DNA from: Cupriavidus nantongensis
GTDB taxonomy: Bacteria; Pseudomonadota; Gammaproteobacteria; Burkholderiales; Burkholderiaceae
DNA length: 64,000 bases
Direction: 5' to 3'
NCBI RefSeq assembly: GCF_001598055.1
Contig: NZ_CP014845.1
Coordinates: 2,232,001 to 2,296,000, forward strand
In this document: positions 1-10,380 of the stretch, in pieces
How the letters are laid out: every line of letters starts with the position of its first letter
Numbering within the stretch: the stretch's first letter is position 1
The notes under the pieces: model-generated
What the model was told of the DNA's origin: nothing
The model's database searches: none
The model's input: only the letters and a program-made list of their open reading frames with translations
Translations under genes and position numbers: made by a program

Positions 1-308
1 AACGCAAGGACGCGCACGACCTGATCTATTGCATCGAACACGCAACCGAGGGACCGGACGCCGTGGCGGCAGCGTTTCAGAAGGAGCGCAACGGCAAGCA
101 CGGTGCCGTCCTCGAAGCCTCGCTGGCGATCCTGCGCAGCCGCTTCGCCAGCGACGAAAAAGCCGAAGGCTATCGCAAGGACGGTCCGGTGTCGGTCGCC
201 AAGTTCGAGCTGGGCGAAGGCGACGAGCCAGAGCAACGTGAGGCGCGGATATTGCGTCAGCGGCAGGCCTGCGACGTGATCGAACAACTCCTTGTCCGAA
301 TCGGATAA
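1..308 (+). CDS. Hypothetical protein, 5' end outside the window; possibly nucleotidyltransferase-like
   Basis: The reading frame is open from the left edge (first full codon at base 3) to a TAA at 306-308, so only the last 101 residues are visible. They start RKDAHDLIYCIEHATEG and carry a charged, helical tail. A KDAxDLxYC motif followed by variable helices is reminiscent of the C-terminal part of predicted nucleotidyltransferases (AbiEii / COG4849-like), but the catalytic half is off the window, so this is a guess. No strong terminator follows before the convergent argG. Confidence 0.5.
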   Translation, partial: RKDAHDLIYCIEHATEGPDAVAAAFQKERNGKHGAVLEASLAILRSRFASDEKAEGYRKDGPVSVAKFELGEGDEPEQREARILRQRQACDVIEQLLVRIG

Positions 309-411
309 GGAGCGCAACCGCGCGCAGCGGCCATAACGCGCAACACGCAGCAGTTTGATATTCCGGGACGTTCGCTTGACATTACGTGACAGGTCGAGAA
401 AACGCCGAGAC

Positions 412-442
412 AAAAAAAACCGGCACCCTGAGGTGCCGGTTT
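412..442 (-). terminator. Rho-independent terminator of argG
   Basis: An 11-bp perfect inverted repeat (417-427 and 432-442) surrounds a 4-nt loop. Read on the minus strand it is followed by a run of eight T. It lies about 35 bp beyond the argG stop codon. Confidence 0.85.
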
Positions 443-478
443 CTGGCGGTCCCGCCGTCAGGCGGGGAAGCGCAAAGC

Positions 479-1813
<1,335 letters not shown>

Positions 1814-2139
1814 TCAATGTGAATTTGTCGGCTCTTGGACGGGCTTCCACTGCGTCGGCCGCAAGCGGCCGGGGGGCGGCGGGAAGCACGGCGACGCGGC
1901 CGGCCGAGTCACGTGCCGAGTCAGTGCCAAACGCGAATTGTGACACGGCAGCGCCCACGCGCCAAACGCGGGGGCAGGTGGGGGCGCCGGCGCCACCTGC
2001 ACGCGCGCCGGCCAGACCGATGCCGGAGCGCCGCTGCGCCGTTCAAATCCGGCGAACGCGCCTTTCAAAACTATCGACTGGCCCGCTCCGATACCCCTCC
2101 CTATACTGCGCCGCACTGTTATCGGAAAGCGGAGTCGTC

Positions 2140-3303
2140 ATGCTGCATCGCGCCCTGGAAGGCATCCGGGTCCTGGATTTGTCGCGCATCCTGGCCGGTC
2201 CCTGGTGTACCCAGAACCTGGCCGACCTGGGCGCCGAGGTGACCAAGGTCGAACACCCCGAGCGCGGCGACGATACCCGCGGCTGGGGGCCGCCCTACCT
2301 CGACGCACCGGCCGGCACCGAGGGCGATCCGCGCATGTCCGGCTACTTCATCTGCTGCAACCGCGGCAAGCGTTCGGTTGCGATCGACTACGGCACGCCC
2401 GAGGGCGCGGCGCAGGTGCGCGAGCTGGCGCGCACGGCCGACGTGCTGGTCGAGAACTACAAGGTCGGCACGCTGCGCCGCTACGGGCTGGACTACGATA
2501 CGCTCAAGGCGATCAACCCGCGCCTGGTCTACCTGTCGATCACCGGCTTCGGCCAGAGCGGGCCGATGGCCGACAAGCCCGGCTACGACTACGTGTTCCA
2601 GGGCATGGGCGGGCTGATGAGCTACACCGGCCAGCCCGACGGCACGCCCGGTGCCGGCCCGCTGCGCACCGGCGTCGCGGTGGTCGACCTGAGCACCGGC
2701 ATGTATGCCACCTCCGCGGTGCTGGCCGCGCTGTACCAGCGCCAGGCGACCGGCGCGGGCGCGCACCTGGACATCGCGCTGCTCGACGTGGCCGTGGCGA
2801 TGAACGCCAACCAGGCCGCCAACTACCTGGTGTCGGGCCAGAACCCGCAGCGCAGCGGCAACGCCCATCCCAACTGCGCGCCGTATGAAGTGTTCCGCTG
2901 CGCCGATGGCCACCTGATCCTGGCAATCGGCAACGACGGCCAGTTCGCGCGCTTCTGCGCCGTGGCCGGCATCCCGGCGCTTGCGCAGGATCCGCGCTAC
3001 GCCACCAATTCCGCGCGCATCGAACACCTGGACGCCCTGCGCGCGCAATTGACCGAACTCTTCCCCACCCGCACCCGCGCCGCCTGGACCGAGGCCTTCG
3101 ATGCGGCGGGCGTGCCCTGGGGCCCGATCCACACCATGGACGAAGTCTTCGCCCATCCGCAAGTACAGCACCGCAAGCTGATGCAGGTGGCCGAGCACCC
3201 CGTGATGGGCCGCGTGCCAATGGTGCGCAACCCGATGCTGGCCGGCCACGACGCCCCGCCGGCGCCGCCGCCGCTGCTGGGCGAGCACAGCCCGCCGCGC
3301 TGA
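2140..3303 (+). CDS. Family III CoA-transferase (CaiB/BaiF type)
   Basis: Predicted to move CoA between carboxylic acids. The 387-residue protein starts LEGIRVLDLSRILAGPWCT and keeps the family signatures: ADVLVENYKVGTLRRYGLDY in the N-terminal half and VVDLSTG around residue 183, whose Asp is the usual covalent acyl acceptor of formyl-CoA transferase relatives. The frame is open further upstream, but ATG 2140 with an AGCGGAG ribosome site a few bases before it gives the family's normal N-terminus. It heads a three-gene plus-strand set with the Bug-family binding protein and the enoyl-CoA hydratase, suggesting uptake, CoA activation and beta-oxidation-type processing of one organic acid. The substrate cannot be read from sequence. 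Confidence 0.9.
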   Translation: MLHRALEGIRVLDLSRILAGPWCTQNLADLGAEVTKVEHPERGDDTRGWGPPYLDAPAGTEGDPRMSGYFICCNRGKRSVAIDYGTPEGAAQVRELARTADVLVENYKVGTLRRYGLDYDTLKAINPRLVYLSITGFGQSGPMADKPGYDYVFQGMGGLMSYTGQPDGTPGAGPLRTGVAVVDLSTGMYATSAVLAALYQRQATGAGAHLDIALLDVAVAMNANQAANYLVSGQNPQRSGNAHPNCAPYEVFRCADGHLILAIGNDGQFARFCAVAGIPALAQDPRYATNSARIEHLDALRAQLTELFPTRTRAAWTEAFDAAGVPWGPIHTMDEVFAHPQVQHRKLMQVAEHPVMGRVPMVRNPMLAGHDAPPAPPPLLGEHSPPR

Positions 3304-3345
3304 CCGCCCTTCACTACACCGATAACCCCGACCCGGAGACACCCG

Positions 3346-4305
3346 ATGAAACCCACCCTTTTCGCCATGGCCCTGCTCGGCATTGCCAGCAGCGCGCACG
3401 CCGCCTATCCCGAGCGGCCGATCAAGCTGATCGTGCCCTACGCCGCCGGCGGCACCACCGACATCATTGCCCGCATCGTCGGCACCCGCCTGGGCCCGGT
3501 GCTGGGCCAGCCCGTCGTGATCGAGAACCGCCCCGGCGCCGGCGGCGCGGTCGGCAGCGCCTACGCCGCCAAGCAGCCGGCCGACGGCTACACGCTGGTG
3601 ATGGAGGTGGAAAGCTCGCACGCGGTCAACCCCAACGTCTACCTGAAGACCGCCTACGACCCGGTCAAGGACTTCGCGCCGATCAGCAACCTGGCCGACG
3701 TGCCCAACGTGCTGGTGGTCAATCCCGCCTTCCCGGCCGCGGACCTGGCGTCGTTTATCAAGCAGCTCAAGGCCAATCCCGGCAAGTATTCGTTCGGCTC
3801 GTCCGGCAACGGCGGCCTCAGCCACATGAACGGCGAGCTCTTCATGAACGCCACCGGCACGCGCATGCTGCACGTGCCGTACAAGGGCCTGGGCCCGGCG
3901 CTCAACGATGCGGTCGCCGGGCAGATCCAGGTGGTGTTCGACAATATCCCGTCGTCGTCCGGGCTGATCCAGGGTGGCCGTCTCAAGCCGCTGGCGGTGG
4001 CCGCGAAGCAGCGCCTGAAGGTGCTGCCCAACGTGCCCACCTATGCCGAGGCAGGGCTGCCGGCGATGAACAACCCGTCGTGGTTCGGCCTGGGCGCGCC
4101 GGCGGGCACGCCCGCCGCCATCCTCGACCAGCTCAACGACGCCGTGCGTAAGGTGCTGGCCGAGCCCGAGGTGATCGCCGCGATCGAGAAACAGGGCGCG
4201 ATCCCGGCACCGACTTCGCGCAAGGCCTTTGGCGACCTGATCCGTGGGCAGAACGCGCACTGGAAGCAGGTGGTCGAGGCCATCCACTTCACCAAGCTCC
4301 AGTAA
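3346..4305 (+). CDS. Tripartite tricarboxylate transporter substrate-binding protein (Bug/TctC family)
   Basis: A 319-residue periplasmic binding protein. The signal peptide is residues 1-19 (MKPTLFAMALLGIASSAHA), followed at once by the Bug-family start YPERPIKLIVPYAAGGTTD. The fold extends to the C-terminus with the usual LPNVPTYAEAG segment. It lies 42 bp after the CoA-transferase gene and 15 bp before the hydratase gene. No TctA/TctB membrane genes are adjacent, which is normal for the many orphan Bug proteins in Cupriavidus and Bordetella. The ligand, probably a carboxylate, is unknown. Confidence 0.93.
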   Translation: MKPTLFAMALLGIASSAHAAYPERPIKLIVPYAAGGTTDIIARIVGTRLGPVLGQPVVIENRPGAGGAVGSAYAAKQPADGYTLVMEVESSHAVNPNVYLKTAYDPVKDFAPISNLADVPNVLVVNPAFPAADLASFIKQLKANPGKYSFGSSGNGGLSHMNGELFMNATGTRMLHVPYKGLGPALNDAVAGQIQVVFDNIPSSSGLIQGGRLKPLAVAAKQRLKVLPNVPTYAEAGLPAMNNPSWFGLGAPAGTPAAILDQLNDAVRKVLAEPEVIAAIEKQGAIPAPTSRKAFGDLIRGQNAHWKQVVEAIHFTKLQ

Positions 4306-4320
4306 GACACGAGGACCGAC

Positions 4321-5097
4321 ATGAGCGCACTTCAGCAGGAACCGCACGCCGGCGTCGAGATCGACGCGCGCGGCATTGCCACCGTCACCATCCGCGAGGC
4401 GGGCTCGCTCAATATCCTGAGCACGCCGGTGATCGCCTCGCTCACGCGTGCGATCGAGGCGCTGGCCGCCCACGACGCGCTGCGCGTGCTGGTGCTGCGC
4501 GGCACCGGCGACAAGGGCTTTATCGGCGGTGCCGACATCAAGGAGATGGCCGCGCTCGACCGCGCCAGCGCCGAGGCCTTTATCAGCGGCCTGCGCCGCC
4601 TGTGCGATGCGGTGCGCCACCTGCCGGTGCCGGTGATCGCGCGCATGCCGGGCTGGTGCCTGGGCGGCGGGCTGGAACTGGCGCTGGCGTGCGACCTGCG
4701 CATCGCCGCCGACACCGCGCAGCTGGGCATGCCCGAGGTGAAGGTCGGCATCCCGTCGGTGATCCACGCCGCGCTGATGCCGCGCCTGATTGGCAATGCG
4801 CGCACCGCATGGATGTTGCTGACCGGCGAGATCTCCGACGCCGCCGAAGCGCTGCAGTGGGGCCTGGTCAACCGCGTGGTGCCGCTGGCCGAACTGGACC
4901 AGGAAGTCGAGCGCGTGGCCGCGCTGCTGGCCGGCTTCGGCCCGGTCGCGGTGCGCCAGCAGAAGCGCCTGCTGCGCGAGTGGGAAGACGCGCCGCTGGA
5001 AATCTCGATCGGCAACAGCGTGGCCGAGTTCGGCAGCGCTTTCGACACCGGCGAGCCGCAGCAGCACATGGCCACCTTCCTGAACCGCAAGCGCTGA
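4321..5097 (+). CDS. Enoyl-CoA hydratase/isomerase (crotonase) family protein
   Basis: A 258-residue crotonase-fold enzyme. The two oxyanion-hole segments are visible: DKGFIGGADIKEM near residue 65 and CLGGGLELALACDLRIAAD near residue 113, followed by LGMPEVKVGIPS, which holds the usual catalytic Glu. It probably hydrates a 2-enoyl-CoA or acts on a related acyl-CoA made by the CoA-transferase two genes upstream. It is the last gene of the three-gene set and ends tail to tail, 15 bp from the LysR gene. Confidence 0.92.
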   Translation: MSALQQEPHAGVEIDARGIATVTIREAGSLNILSTPVIASLTRAIEALAAHDALRVLVLRGTGDKGFIGGADIKEMAALDRASAEAFISGLRRLCDAVRHLPVPVIARMPGWCLGGGLELALACDLRIAADTAQLGMPEVKVGIPSVIHAALMPRLIGNARTAWMLLTGEISDAAEALQWGLVNRVVPLAELDQEVERVAALLAGFGPVAVRQQKRLLREWEDAPLEISIGNSVAEFGSAFDTGEPQQHMATFLNRKR

Positions 5098-5112
5098 AGC
5101 AGGAACGGAAGG

Positions 5113-6060
5113 CTACGGCGCCGTGGCCGCCACGGCGCCGCCTTCGCGCGTGGCCACCACACGCGGATCGTTGAGCAAAAACTGCGCGAAGGCCTCGGCA
5201 AATGCCGGCAGCTTGCCGTCGGCGCGCACGATCAGATTCAGTTCGCGCAAGGCCCACGGTTCTGCCAGCCGCACCCCGGCCACGCGCGCCTCGCGCAGCG
5301 CCTGCGCCGCCACGCTGCGCGGCACCAGCGCCACGCCGACGCCGGCCTCGGCCAGCGACAGCACCGCATCGAAGCTGTGCGCATGCAGGCGCACGTTCGG
5401 GCCCTTGCCCGCGCGCTGCGCCATCTCGCGCAGGAACAGGAAATTGCTGCTGGTGCGGCTCATGCAGACAAAGTCGAACGCCAGCGCCGCGCCGAAGCGC
5501 ACCTCCGGCTCGCGCGCGAGCGGGTGGTCCGCTGCCATCACCAGGATCAGTTCGTCGCGCGCGTAGCGCACCGAGCGCACGCCGGCGGCCTCGTCGCCGG
5601 TATGGAAATCTCCCGCCAGGATGCCGACATCGGCTTCATGCGCCGCCACCGCGGCCAGGATCGCCTGGCTGGCGCGCTCCTCCAGGTCGATGTTCACGTC
5701 CGGATTGGCCAGCAGGAAGCGGCTGACGCTGGGGATGATGAAGCCGTTGAGCGAGCTGCTGTTGGCCAGCAGCCGGATATTGCCCTTCAGCCCGGCGGAG
5801 AAGCGCCCGACTTCGCCATGCATGCGCTCCACGCCCAGCAGCAGTTCGCGCACATGGACCAGCAGGGTTTCGCCGGCCGGCGTCAGCTCCATGCCGCGCG
5901 CGCTGCGCACGAACAACGGCGTGCCCATGGCGTGCTCGAGGTTCTTCAGCCGGTAGCTCGCCGCCGACGCGGTGATGTGGGTGGCCGAAGCGCCCCCCGA
6001 CAGGCTTTGCGCATCGGCAATGGCCTGGAACAGGCGCAGGTCGGTCAATTCGTAACGCAA
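5113..6060 (-). CDS. LysR-family transcriptional regulator
   Basis: A 315-residue LTTR. The N-terminal winged helix begins RYELTDLRLFQAIADAQSLSGGA and continues through the LFVRSARGMELTPAGE wing; a type 2 periplasmic-fold effector domain follows. The start appears to be a TTG with a GGAG five bases upstream. It lies tail to tail with the CoA-transferase operon and head to head (228 bp) with the VOC gene. Either could be its target; the effector is unknown. Confidence 0.9.
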   Translation of the reverse strand: MRYELTDLRLFQAIADAQSLSGGASATHITASAASYRLKNLEHAMGTPLFVRSARGMELTPAGETLLVHVRELLLGVERMHGEVGRFSAGLKGNIRLLANSSSLNGFIIPSVSRFLLANPDVNIDLEERASQAILAAVAAHEADVGILAGDFHTGDEAAGVRSVRYARDELILVMAADHPLAREPEVRFGAALAFDFVCMSRTSSNFLFLREMAQRAGKGPNVRLHAHSFDAVLSLAEAGVGVALVPRSVAAQALREARVAGVRLAEPWALRELNLIVRADGKLPAFAEAFAQFLLNDPRVVATREGGAVAATAP

Positions 6061-6164
6061 GGCAACTCCATTCGGGCCGCGGTAGTCGAAACGGGTCTAG
6101 CGGGCCATTCTAGTGCACCGCGCCGGCCGCACTCCCGCGCCGATCGTGCATTCGATCGCGCAAT

Positions 6165-6220
6165 CGATGTGGACGCCGTCCATTTTCTTTGCTAAGGTAT
6201 TGTGGACGGCGTACACAAAG
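6165..6220. promoter_or_regulatory. Inverted repeats in the LysR/VOC divergent region
   Basis: TGGACGCCGTCCA (6170-6182) is a perfect inverted repeat with a one-base centre. About 20 bp later TGTGGACGGCGTACACA (6201-6217) repeats the GTGGACG core. Paired, related palindromes in a divergent intergenic region look like operators, probably for the adjacent LysR protein. No regulator assignment is proven. Confidence 0.4.
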
Positions 6221-6288
6221 CGTGAACGCCATGCCGAATTCCCCCGCGGCCCGACATCCCCACAGGCCGCCCCTTCAAAGGAGTTGTC

Positions 6289-6714
6289 ATGCAAGTCCAG
6301 CCCTATCTGTTTTTCGAAGGCCGTTGCGATGAAGCGGTCGAGTTCTACAAGCAGACTCTTGGCGCCAAGGTCAACGCCCGCATGACCTTTGCCGACAACC
6401 CCGACGCCGGCAAGGGCGGCGAAGGCTGCCAGCCCGGCGCGGGCGCGCAGGACAAGGTCATGCACCTGGAATTCCAGGTCGGCGACAGCATCATCCTGGC
6501 CTCCGACGGGCAGTGCTCGAACCAGCCCGCGTTCCAGGGCTTCGGCCTGGCCATCACCTTTCCCGACAAGGCCGGGGTCGAGAAGGCCTTCAACGGCCTG
6601 AAGGAAGGCGGCCAGGTGCTGATGCCGCTGGACAAGACCTTCTTCGCCGAGCAGTTCGGCATGGTCGCCGACCGTTTCGGCATCATGTGGATGCTGCTGA
6701 CCGCGCCCAAGTAA
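6289..6714 (+). CDS. VOC (glyoxalase/PhnB-like) family protein
   Basis: A 141-residue protein of the vicinal oxygen chelate fold. It starts VQPYLFFEGRCDEAVEFYKQTLGAKV, typical of the PhnB / 3-demethylubiquinone-like subgroup, and ends DRFGIMWMLLTAPK, matching the family's W-x-L end. A GGAG site precedes the ATG. Members of this subgroup rarely have a known substrate. The gene is divergent from the LysR gene. Confidence 0.88.
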   Translation: MQVQPYLFFEGRCDEAVEFYKQTLGAKVNARMTFADNPDAGKGGEGCQPGAGAQDKVMHLEFQVGDSIILASDGQCSNQPAFQGFGLAITFPDKAGVEKAFNGLKEGGQVLMPLDKTFFAEQFGMVADRFGIMWMLLTAPK

Positions 6715-6808
6715 GTCAGTCCGCAGGTTCCCGGCCAGCGGCGCGCGCTTCGGGCCACAGCCCGGCGATGGGTTTACAATGCGCGCCGCCCGCCGGAGAA
6801 ACCTAGCC

Positions 6809-7012
6809 ATGGACGATCGCATCAACGAACTCGAAATCAAGCTCGCCTTCCAGGAAGACCTGCTCGATACCCTGAACAGCACCGTGGCGCGCCAGCAGCA
6901 GCAGATCGACCTGCTGCAGGAGCAGTTCCGCGCGCTGTACCAGCAGGTGCGCAGCGCCGCCACCACCGCGGCCGAAGCCGACCCCCTGCAGGAAATCCCG
7001 CCGCATTACTGA
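6809..7012 (+). CDS. slyX: SlyX family protein
   Basis: A 67-residue coiled-coil protein. DDRINELEIKLAFQEDLLDTLN is the classic SlyX start; the conserved LYQQV segment is followed by a proline-rich end (EIPPHY). The ATG at 6809 is preceded by CGGAGAAA and is preferred to an upstream start at 6779 that would add ten basic residues. The family's function is unknown. Confidence 0.9.
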   Translation: MDDRINELEIKLAFQEDLLDTLNSTVARQQQQIDLLQEQFRALYQQVRSAATTAAEADPLQEIPPHY

Positions 7013-7114
7013 GCCGCACCCTTGGCCAATGTGACGGAACGCGACCCCCGGCCACGCGGTCTGACAGGCTGATCCCACTTGCCGCGCCGTGCCATGGCGC
7101 GCCCGCTCCGCCAC

Positions 7115-7669
7115 ATGCGCCTGACGCCCTCCCTGCTCCTTGCCGCCGCCTGCATCGCCGGCGCCGCGCCGGCCCTGGCCGGCTACAACATCTGGACCGG
7201 CGAGTATTCCCTGACCCGCCAGGAACTGCAGACCGAACTCGACAAGCGCTTTCCCGCGACGCTGCGCTACGCCGAAGTCGTCAGCGTCCAGCTCAGCCAT
7301 CCGCGGCTGGTGCTGGATGAAGCCAGCAACCGCATCACCACCCACGTCGACGCACGCCTGATCAACGCGCTGCTGCCTTCGCCGCCGGTCGACGGCAAGC
7401 TGGCCCTGAACAGCGGCATCCGCTATGACCCGGCCCGGCGCGCGGTACTGCTCGACAACCCCACCGTGCAGCAGGTCGAAGTCGCCGGCATGGGGCCCTA
7501 TCGCGAACAGCTCAACGCCATCGGCGCCGTGGTCGCGCAGCAGCTGCTGAAGGACTATCCGATCTATACCTTCAAGCCGGAAGAGCTGCGCGTGGGGGGC
7601 AAGGAGGTGGAGCCGGGGGCGATTACGGTTGGCAAGGATGAGGTGCGGGTGGAGGTGAAGCAGCGGTAG
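7115..7669 (+). CDS. DUF1439 domain-containing exported protein
   Basis: Starting at ATG 7115 the protein has 184 residues; starts at 7094 or TTG 7079 would only lengthen the basic N-terminus. A signal peptide (LTPSLLLAAACIAGAAPALA) is followed by YNIWTGEYSLTRQELQTELDKRFP, characteristic of DUF1439 envelope proteins such as E. coli YceB. YceB is a lipoprotein; here no clear lipobox cysteine follows the hydrophobic stretch, so it may be soluble in the periplasm. Function unknown. Confidence 0.8.
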   Translation: MRLTPSLLLAAACIAGAAPALAGYNIWTGEYSLTRQELQTELDKRFPATLRYAEVVSVQLSHPRLVLDEASNRITTHVDARLINALLPSPPVDGKLALNSGIRYDPARRAVLLDNPTVQQVEVAGMGPYREQLNAIGAVVAQQLLKDYPIYTFKPEELRVGGKEVEPGAITVGKDEVRVEVKQR

Positions 7670-7712
7670 GCTCGGCCTTCGGGCTGCCTCCCTCCCCCAC
7701 CCTACCTCGGCA

Positions 7713-8630
7713 TCAACCCTTGGTGCCCCGGAACACCACCCCCAACCCCGCCAGCACCGCTCCCATCCCCGCCAGCGCCAGCGGCGCCATGCGGTTGCCC
7801 AGCAGCAGATAGTCGAGCGCCGCGGTGCCCGCCGGCACCAGGTAGAACAGGCTGGTCACGTTAACCAGGTTGCCGGCATGGATCAGGCGATAGAACAGCA
7901 GCGTCGCGCCGATCGAAATCCCCAGCGCCAGCCATAGCAGCGGCGCGGCGAACGCCAGCGAGGCTTCGAAGGCGAAGGGCTGGAACGGCAGGCACAGCAG
8001 GCACGCCGCCAGGCTTGCGCCGTACTGCAGCGGCAGCACTTCGGCGGTGGCGCGTGGGCTGCGCTTCTGCAGGATGGCGCCGACAGTCATGCTGGCCAGC
8101 GAGGCCAGCGCGCACAGCACCCCGGCCGGCGACAGCCGGGCCAGCAGCAGGCTGTCGGCGACGACCATGGCCAGCCCGGCGAATGCCAGCGCCAGGCCGC
8201 CCAGGCGCGCGGCGCTGGCGCGGCGCTCGGTCAGCAGCAGCGTCAGCATCGGCTGCGCGCCCAGCACCGTGGCCAGCACGCCGGGCGTCATGCCGTGGTC
8301 CAGCGCCAGAAAGTAAAAGACCGCGTAGCCGCCGATCAGCAGCAGGCCCGTGGCGGCCGTGTGCAGCCGCTCGCCGCGCGGCGGCAGCAGGCGCTTGCGT
8401 GCCAGGCCGAGCGCGCCCAGCACGGCGCAGACCAGCGCGAAGCGCAAGGTCAGCAGGGCGAACGGGGTGGCGTGGTCGAGCGCCAGCCGGGCGGCGATGG
8501 CGCCGCTGCTCCATAGCAGCACGAACAGCGGCGTGGCCCAGAGGGCGGCGGATGTGGCGCGCGTGGTGCGCGTGGTAAGCGTGTCGCGCGCGGCGTCGAA
8601 GCGCGCCGCGCAATCTTCTTGGTGGTTCAT
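7713..8630 (-). CDS. EamA-family (DMT superfamily) membrane transporter
   Basis: A 305-residue protein of about ten hydrophobic segments in two EamA repeats. The first begins PLFVLLWSSGAIAARLALDHATPFALLTLRF, the usual start of amino-acid/metabolite exporters of this family. It ends tail to tail with the DUF1439 gene (44 bp). The substrate is unknown. Confidence 0.88.
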   Translation of the reverse strand: MNHQEDCAARFDAARDTLTTRTTRATSAALWATPLFVLLWSSGAIAARLALDHATPFALLTLRFALVCAVLGALGLARKRLLPPRGERLHTAATGLLLIGGYAVFYFLALDHGMTPGVLATVLGAQPMLTLLLTERRASAARLGGLALAFAGLAMVVADSLLLARLSPAGVLCALASLASMTVGAILQKRSPRATAEVLPLQYGASLAACLLCLPFQPFAFEASLAFAAPLLWLALGISIGATLLFYRLIHAGNLVNVTSLFYLVPAGTAALDYLLLGNRMAPLALAGMGAVLAGLGVVFRGTKG

Positions 8631-9012
8631 GGCTTGTCATCTGTCGTCAGCTTGGCGGGCTCCGGCGACGCGCATCGGCAGGCGGCCACGGCACGGCGAC
8701 AGCGCGCACGGGCGTGCGGCGGCCGTGCGCGCGGGCGCACGAAGGCGGGATTACCGGAGACGAGAAGGGCTGGGGCGCGTGCCCGTCAGCCGCGCGGCGG
8801 CGGCGGGTGTGCACCGCCGGAGAACGGCGGCGGCGGCGCGACAGATGTGAACGCAGGCTGGCGACGCGGGCACGGCAACGCGCGGCCCGGAGGCACGGCG
8901 ATGACGGGGCGTTGGCGGTCTGCGGTCATAGTGGAAAGCGGAAGCCTTGAAGAAAGATCGACCGGCGTCGATCCAATTGGTGTGGCGATGCTATGCCTGC
9001 ACGGCGCTCGCG
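8631..9012. other. Gene-free stretch, nothing recognised
   Basis: This 382-bp stretch lies upstream of the EamA gene and downstream of the sirtuin gene. It is GC-rich with low-complexity GGC/CGG runs near 8795-8840. Open frames here lack ribosome sites and family features. It presumably holds the EamA promoter. Confidence 0.5.
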
Positions 9013-9876
9013 TCAACGGGATCCTGCAGTGTCCTGCTCCAGCCGCGACACCAGTGCCTGCAGCGCCGGCGCGCAGCCGGCCTCGACCTTCAGCGCCAGC
9101 ATGGCATCGGCACGCGTGGTGCCCAGGTTGAGCGCGGCCACCGGCTTGCCCATCTGGCCGGCCCAGACGCAGAAGCGGTAGCCGGAATAAACCATCAGCG
9201 ACGAGCCCACCACCAGCATCGCATCCGCGGCTGCCAGCGCCGCGCGCGCGGCGTCGACACGCGCGCGCGGCACGGATTCGCCGAAGAACACCACGTCAGG
9301 CTTGAGGATGCCGCCGCAATGGCCGCAATCGGGCACCTGGAACTGCGCGAACAGCGGCGATTCGAAATGCACGTCGCCATCGGCGGCGGGCGGCGCGATC
9401 ACGTCGCGCAGTGCGGCGTTGCGGGACACCAGCCAGTCCTGCAGGCCGGCGCGGTCGTGGCTGGCGCCGCAGTCCAGGCAGATGGCGCTGGCCAGGCTGC
9501 CGTGCAGTTCGATCACGCCCTGGCTGCCGGCGCGCTGGTGCAGGCCGTCGACATTCTGCGTGACCAGCGCCGTGATCCGGCCCTGTTCACCGAGCCGCGC
9601 CAGCGCGTGGTGCGCATCGTTGGGCCGCGCCTGCCCCGCCAGCGGCCAGCCGAGCATGCTGCGCGCCCAGTAGCGCTGGCGCCCGGCGTGCGAGCCGAGA
9701 AAGGCCTGCAGCGTGATCGGCGGCGAGCGCTGCCACTGGCCGCGCGCGTCGCGGTAGCCGGGAATGCCGGAATCGGTGCTGATGCCGGCGCCGGTCAGCA
9801 CGAACAGGCGCGGGTGGCGCCGCACGAAATCGAACAGCGCCGCCGCGGCTGCCGGGGAGGGCTGCGATGGCTGCAT
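9013..9876 (-). CDS. NAD-dependent protein deacylase, SIR2 family
   Basis: Starting at ATG 9876 the protein has 287 residues; a nearby GTG would add a few. It shows LTGAGISTDSGIPGYRD (NAD-binding GAGxS and GIPxxR), TQNVDGLHQRAG, IELHGSLA with the catalytic His, and a four-cysteine zinc site (CLDC and, after an insert, CGHC), then KPDVVFFGES. All sirtuin core motifs are intact, so it should be an active lysine deacylase. The next gene on the strand, the oxidoreductase-like small protein, ends 23 bp upstream. Confidence 0.93.
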   Translation of the reverse strand: MQPSQPSPAAAAALFDFVRRHPRLFVLTGAGISTDSGIPGYRDARGQWQRSPPITLQAFLGSHAGRQRYWARSMLGWPLAGQARPNDAHHALARLGEQGRITALVTQNVDGLHQRAGSQGVIELHGSLASAICLDCGASHDRAGLQDWLVSRNAALRDVIAPPAADGDVHFESPLFAQFQVPDCGHCGGILKPDVVFFGESVPRARVDAARAALAAADAMLVVGSSLMVYSGYRFCVWAGQMGKPVAALNLGTTRADAMLALKVEAGCAPALQALVSRLEQDTAGSR

Positions 9877-9899
9877 GACGGGGACGCTCACGGGTGTGC

Positions 9900-10133
9900 T
9901 CAAGCGGCCGGATCCTCGGCATGGCGCGCCGCCTGGCGCGCTTCCCATGCCCGCAGCGCCTCGCGGTAGCGGTCCATCTCCTGGTAGTAGTAATCGAAGA
10001 TGCAGGGATCGCAGCCTGAGCCGCAGCACTCGCCGTCGGCGGGCCGCTCCGGCGGCTCAGGGCGGGGATCGTCAGGGGTAAGCGAGGAACCGGCGACGGG
10101 GACGACGGGGACTTCGGGGGACACTTGAGACAC
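9900..10133 (-). CDS. Oxidoreductase-like (OXLD1-type) small cysteine-rich protein
   Basis: About 77 residues ending in a compact motif: CCGSGCDPCIFDYYYQEMD followed by RYREALRAWEARQ. This CCGsgCxpCvwdxYxxem pattern is the oxidoreductase-like N-terminal domain family seen in many beta- and gammaproteobacteria and in mitochondrial OXLD1. The N-terminus is proline-rich and the start is uncertain; GTG 10133 or 10124 are the best candidates. It lies just upstream of the sirtuin gene on the same strand. The biochemical role is unknown. Confidence 0.7.
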   Translation of the reverse strand: MSQVSPEVPVVPVAGSSLTPDDPRPEPPERPADGECCGSGCDPCIFDYYYQEMDRYREALRAWEARQAARHAEDPAA

Positions 10134-10380
10134 TTGCGGATCGGGCGCGCGGCGCCATGGCAGACCAGCCCCCAGTATATTCCGGCACGCCCGCCGCTGC
10201 CCCGCGGCCCCGTGGCCGCTCGCAGCGCCCCAAGCCGATCTGAACGCTTCCGAGCCGCATGTTGAATTGTTTTGGCGGCCGGCGCGCACAGGGGCCTGCA
10301 CGCCATGTTTTGCCGGAAGATGGCCGGACTTCCCGCCCGGGCAAACCGGCCACGCTACGGACTGCGACCCCGATCGAGCC

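Noticed and set aside
2119..5067. 982-residue minus-strand frame across the CoA-transferase operon
   Set aside because: Shadow of three well-supported plus-strand genes.
9168..9184. Iteron-like CGCAGAAGCGGTAGC in the sirtuin gene
   Set aside because: Core GGGTACG is not preserved and the bases are explained by conserved coding sequence.
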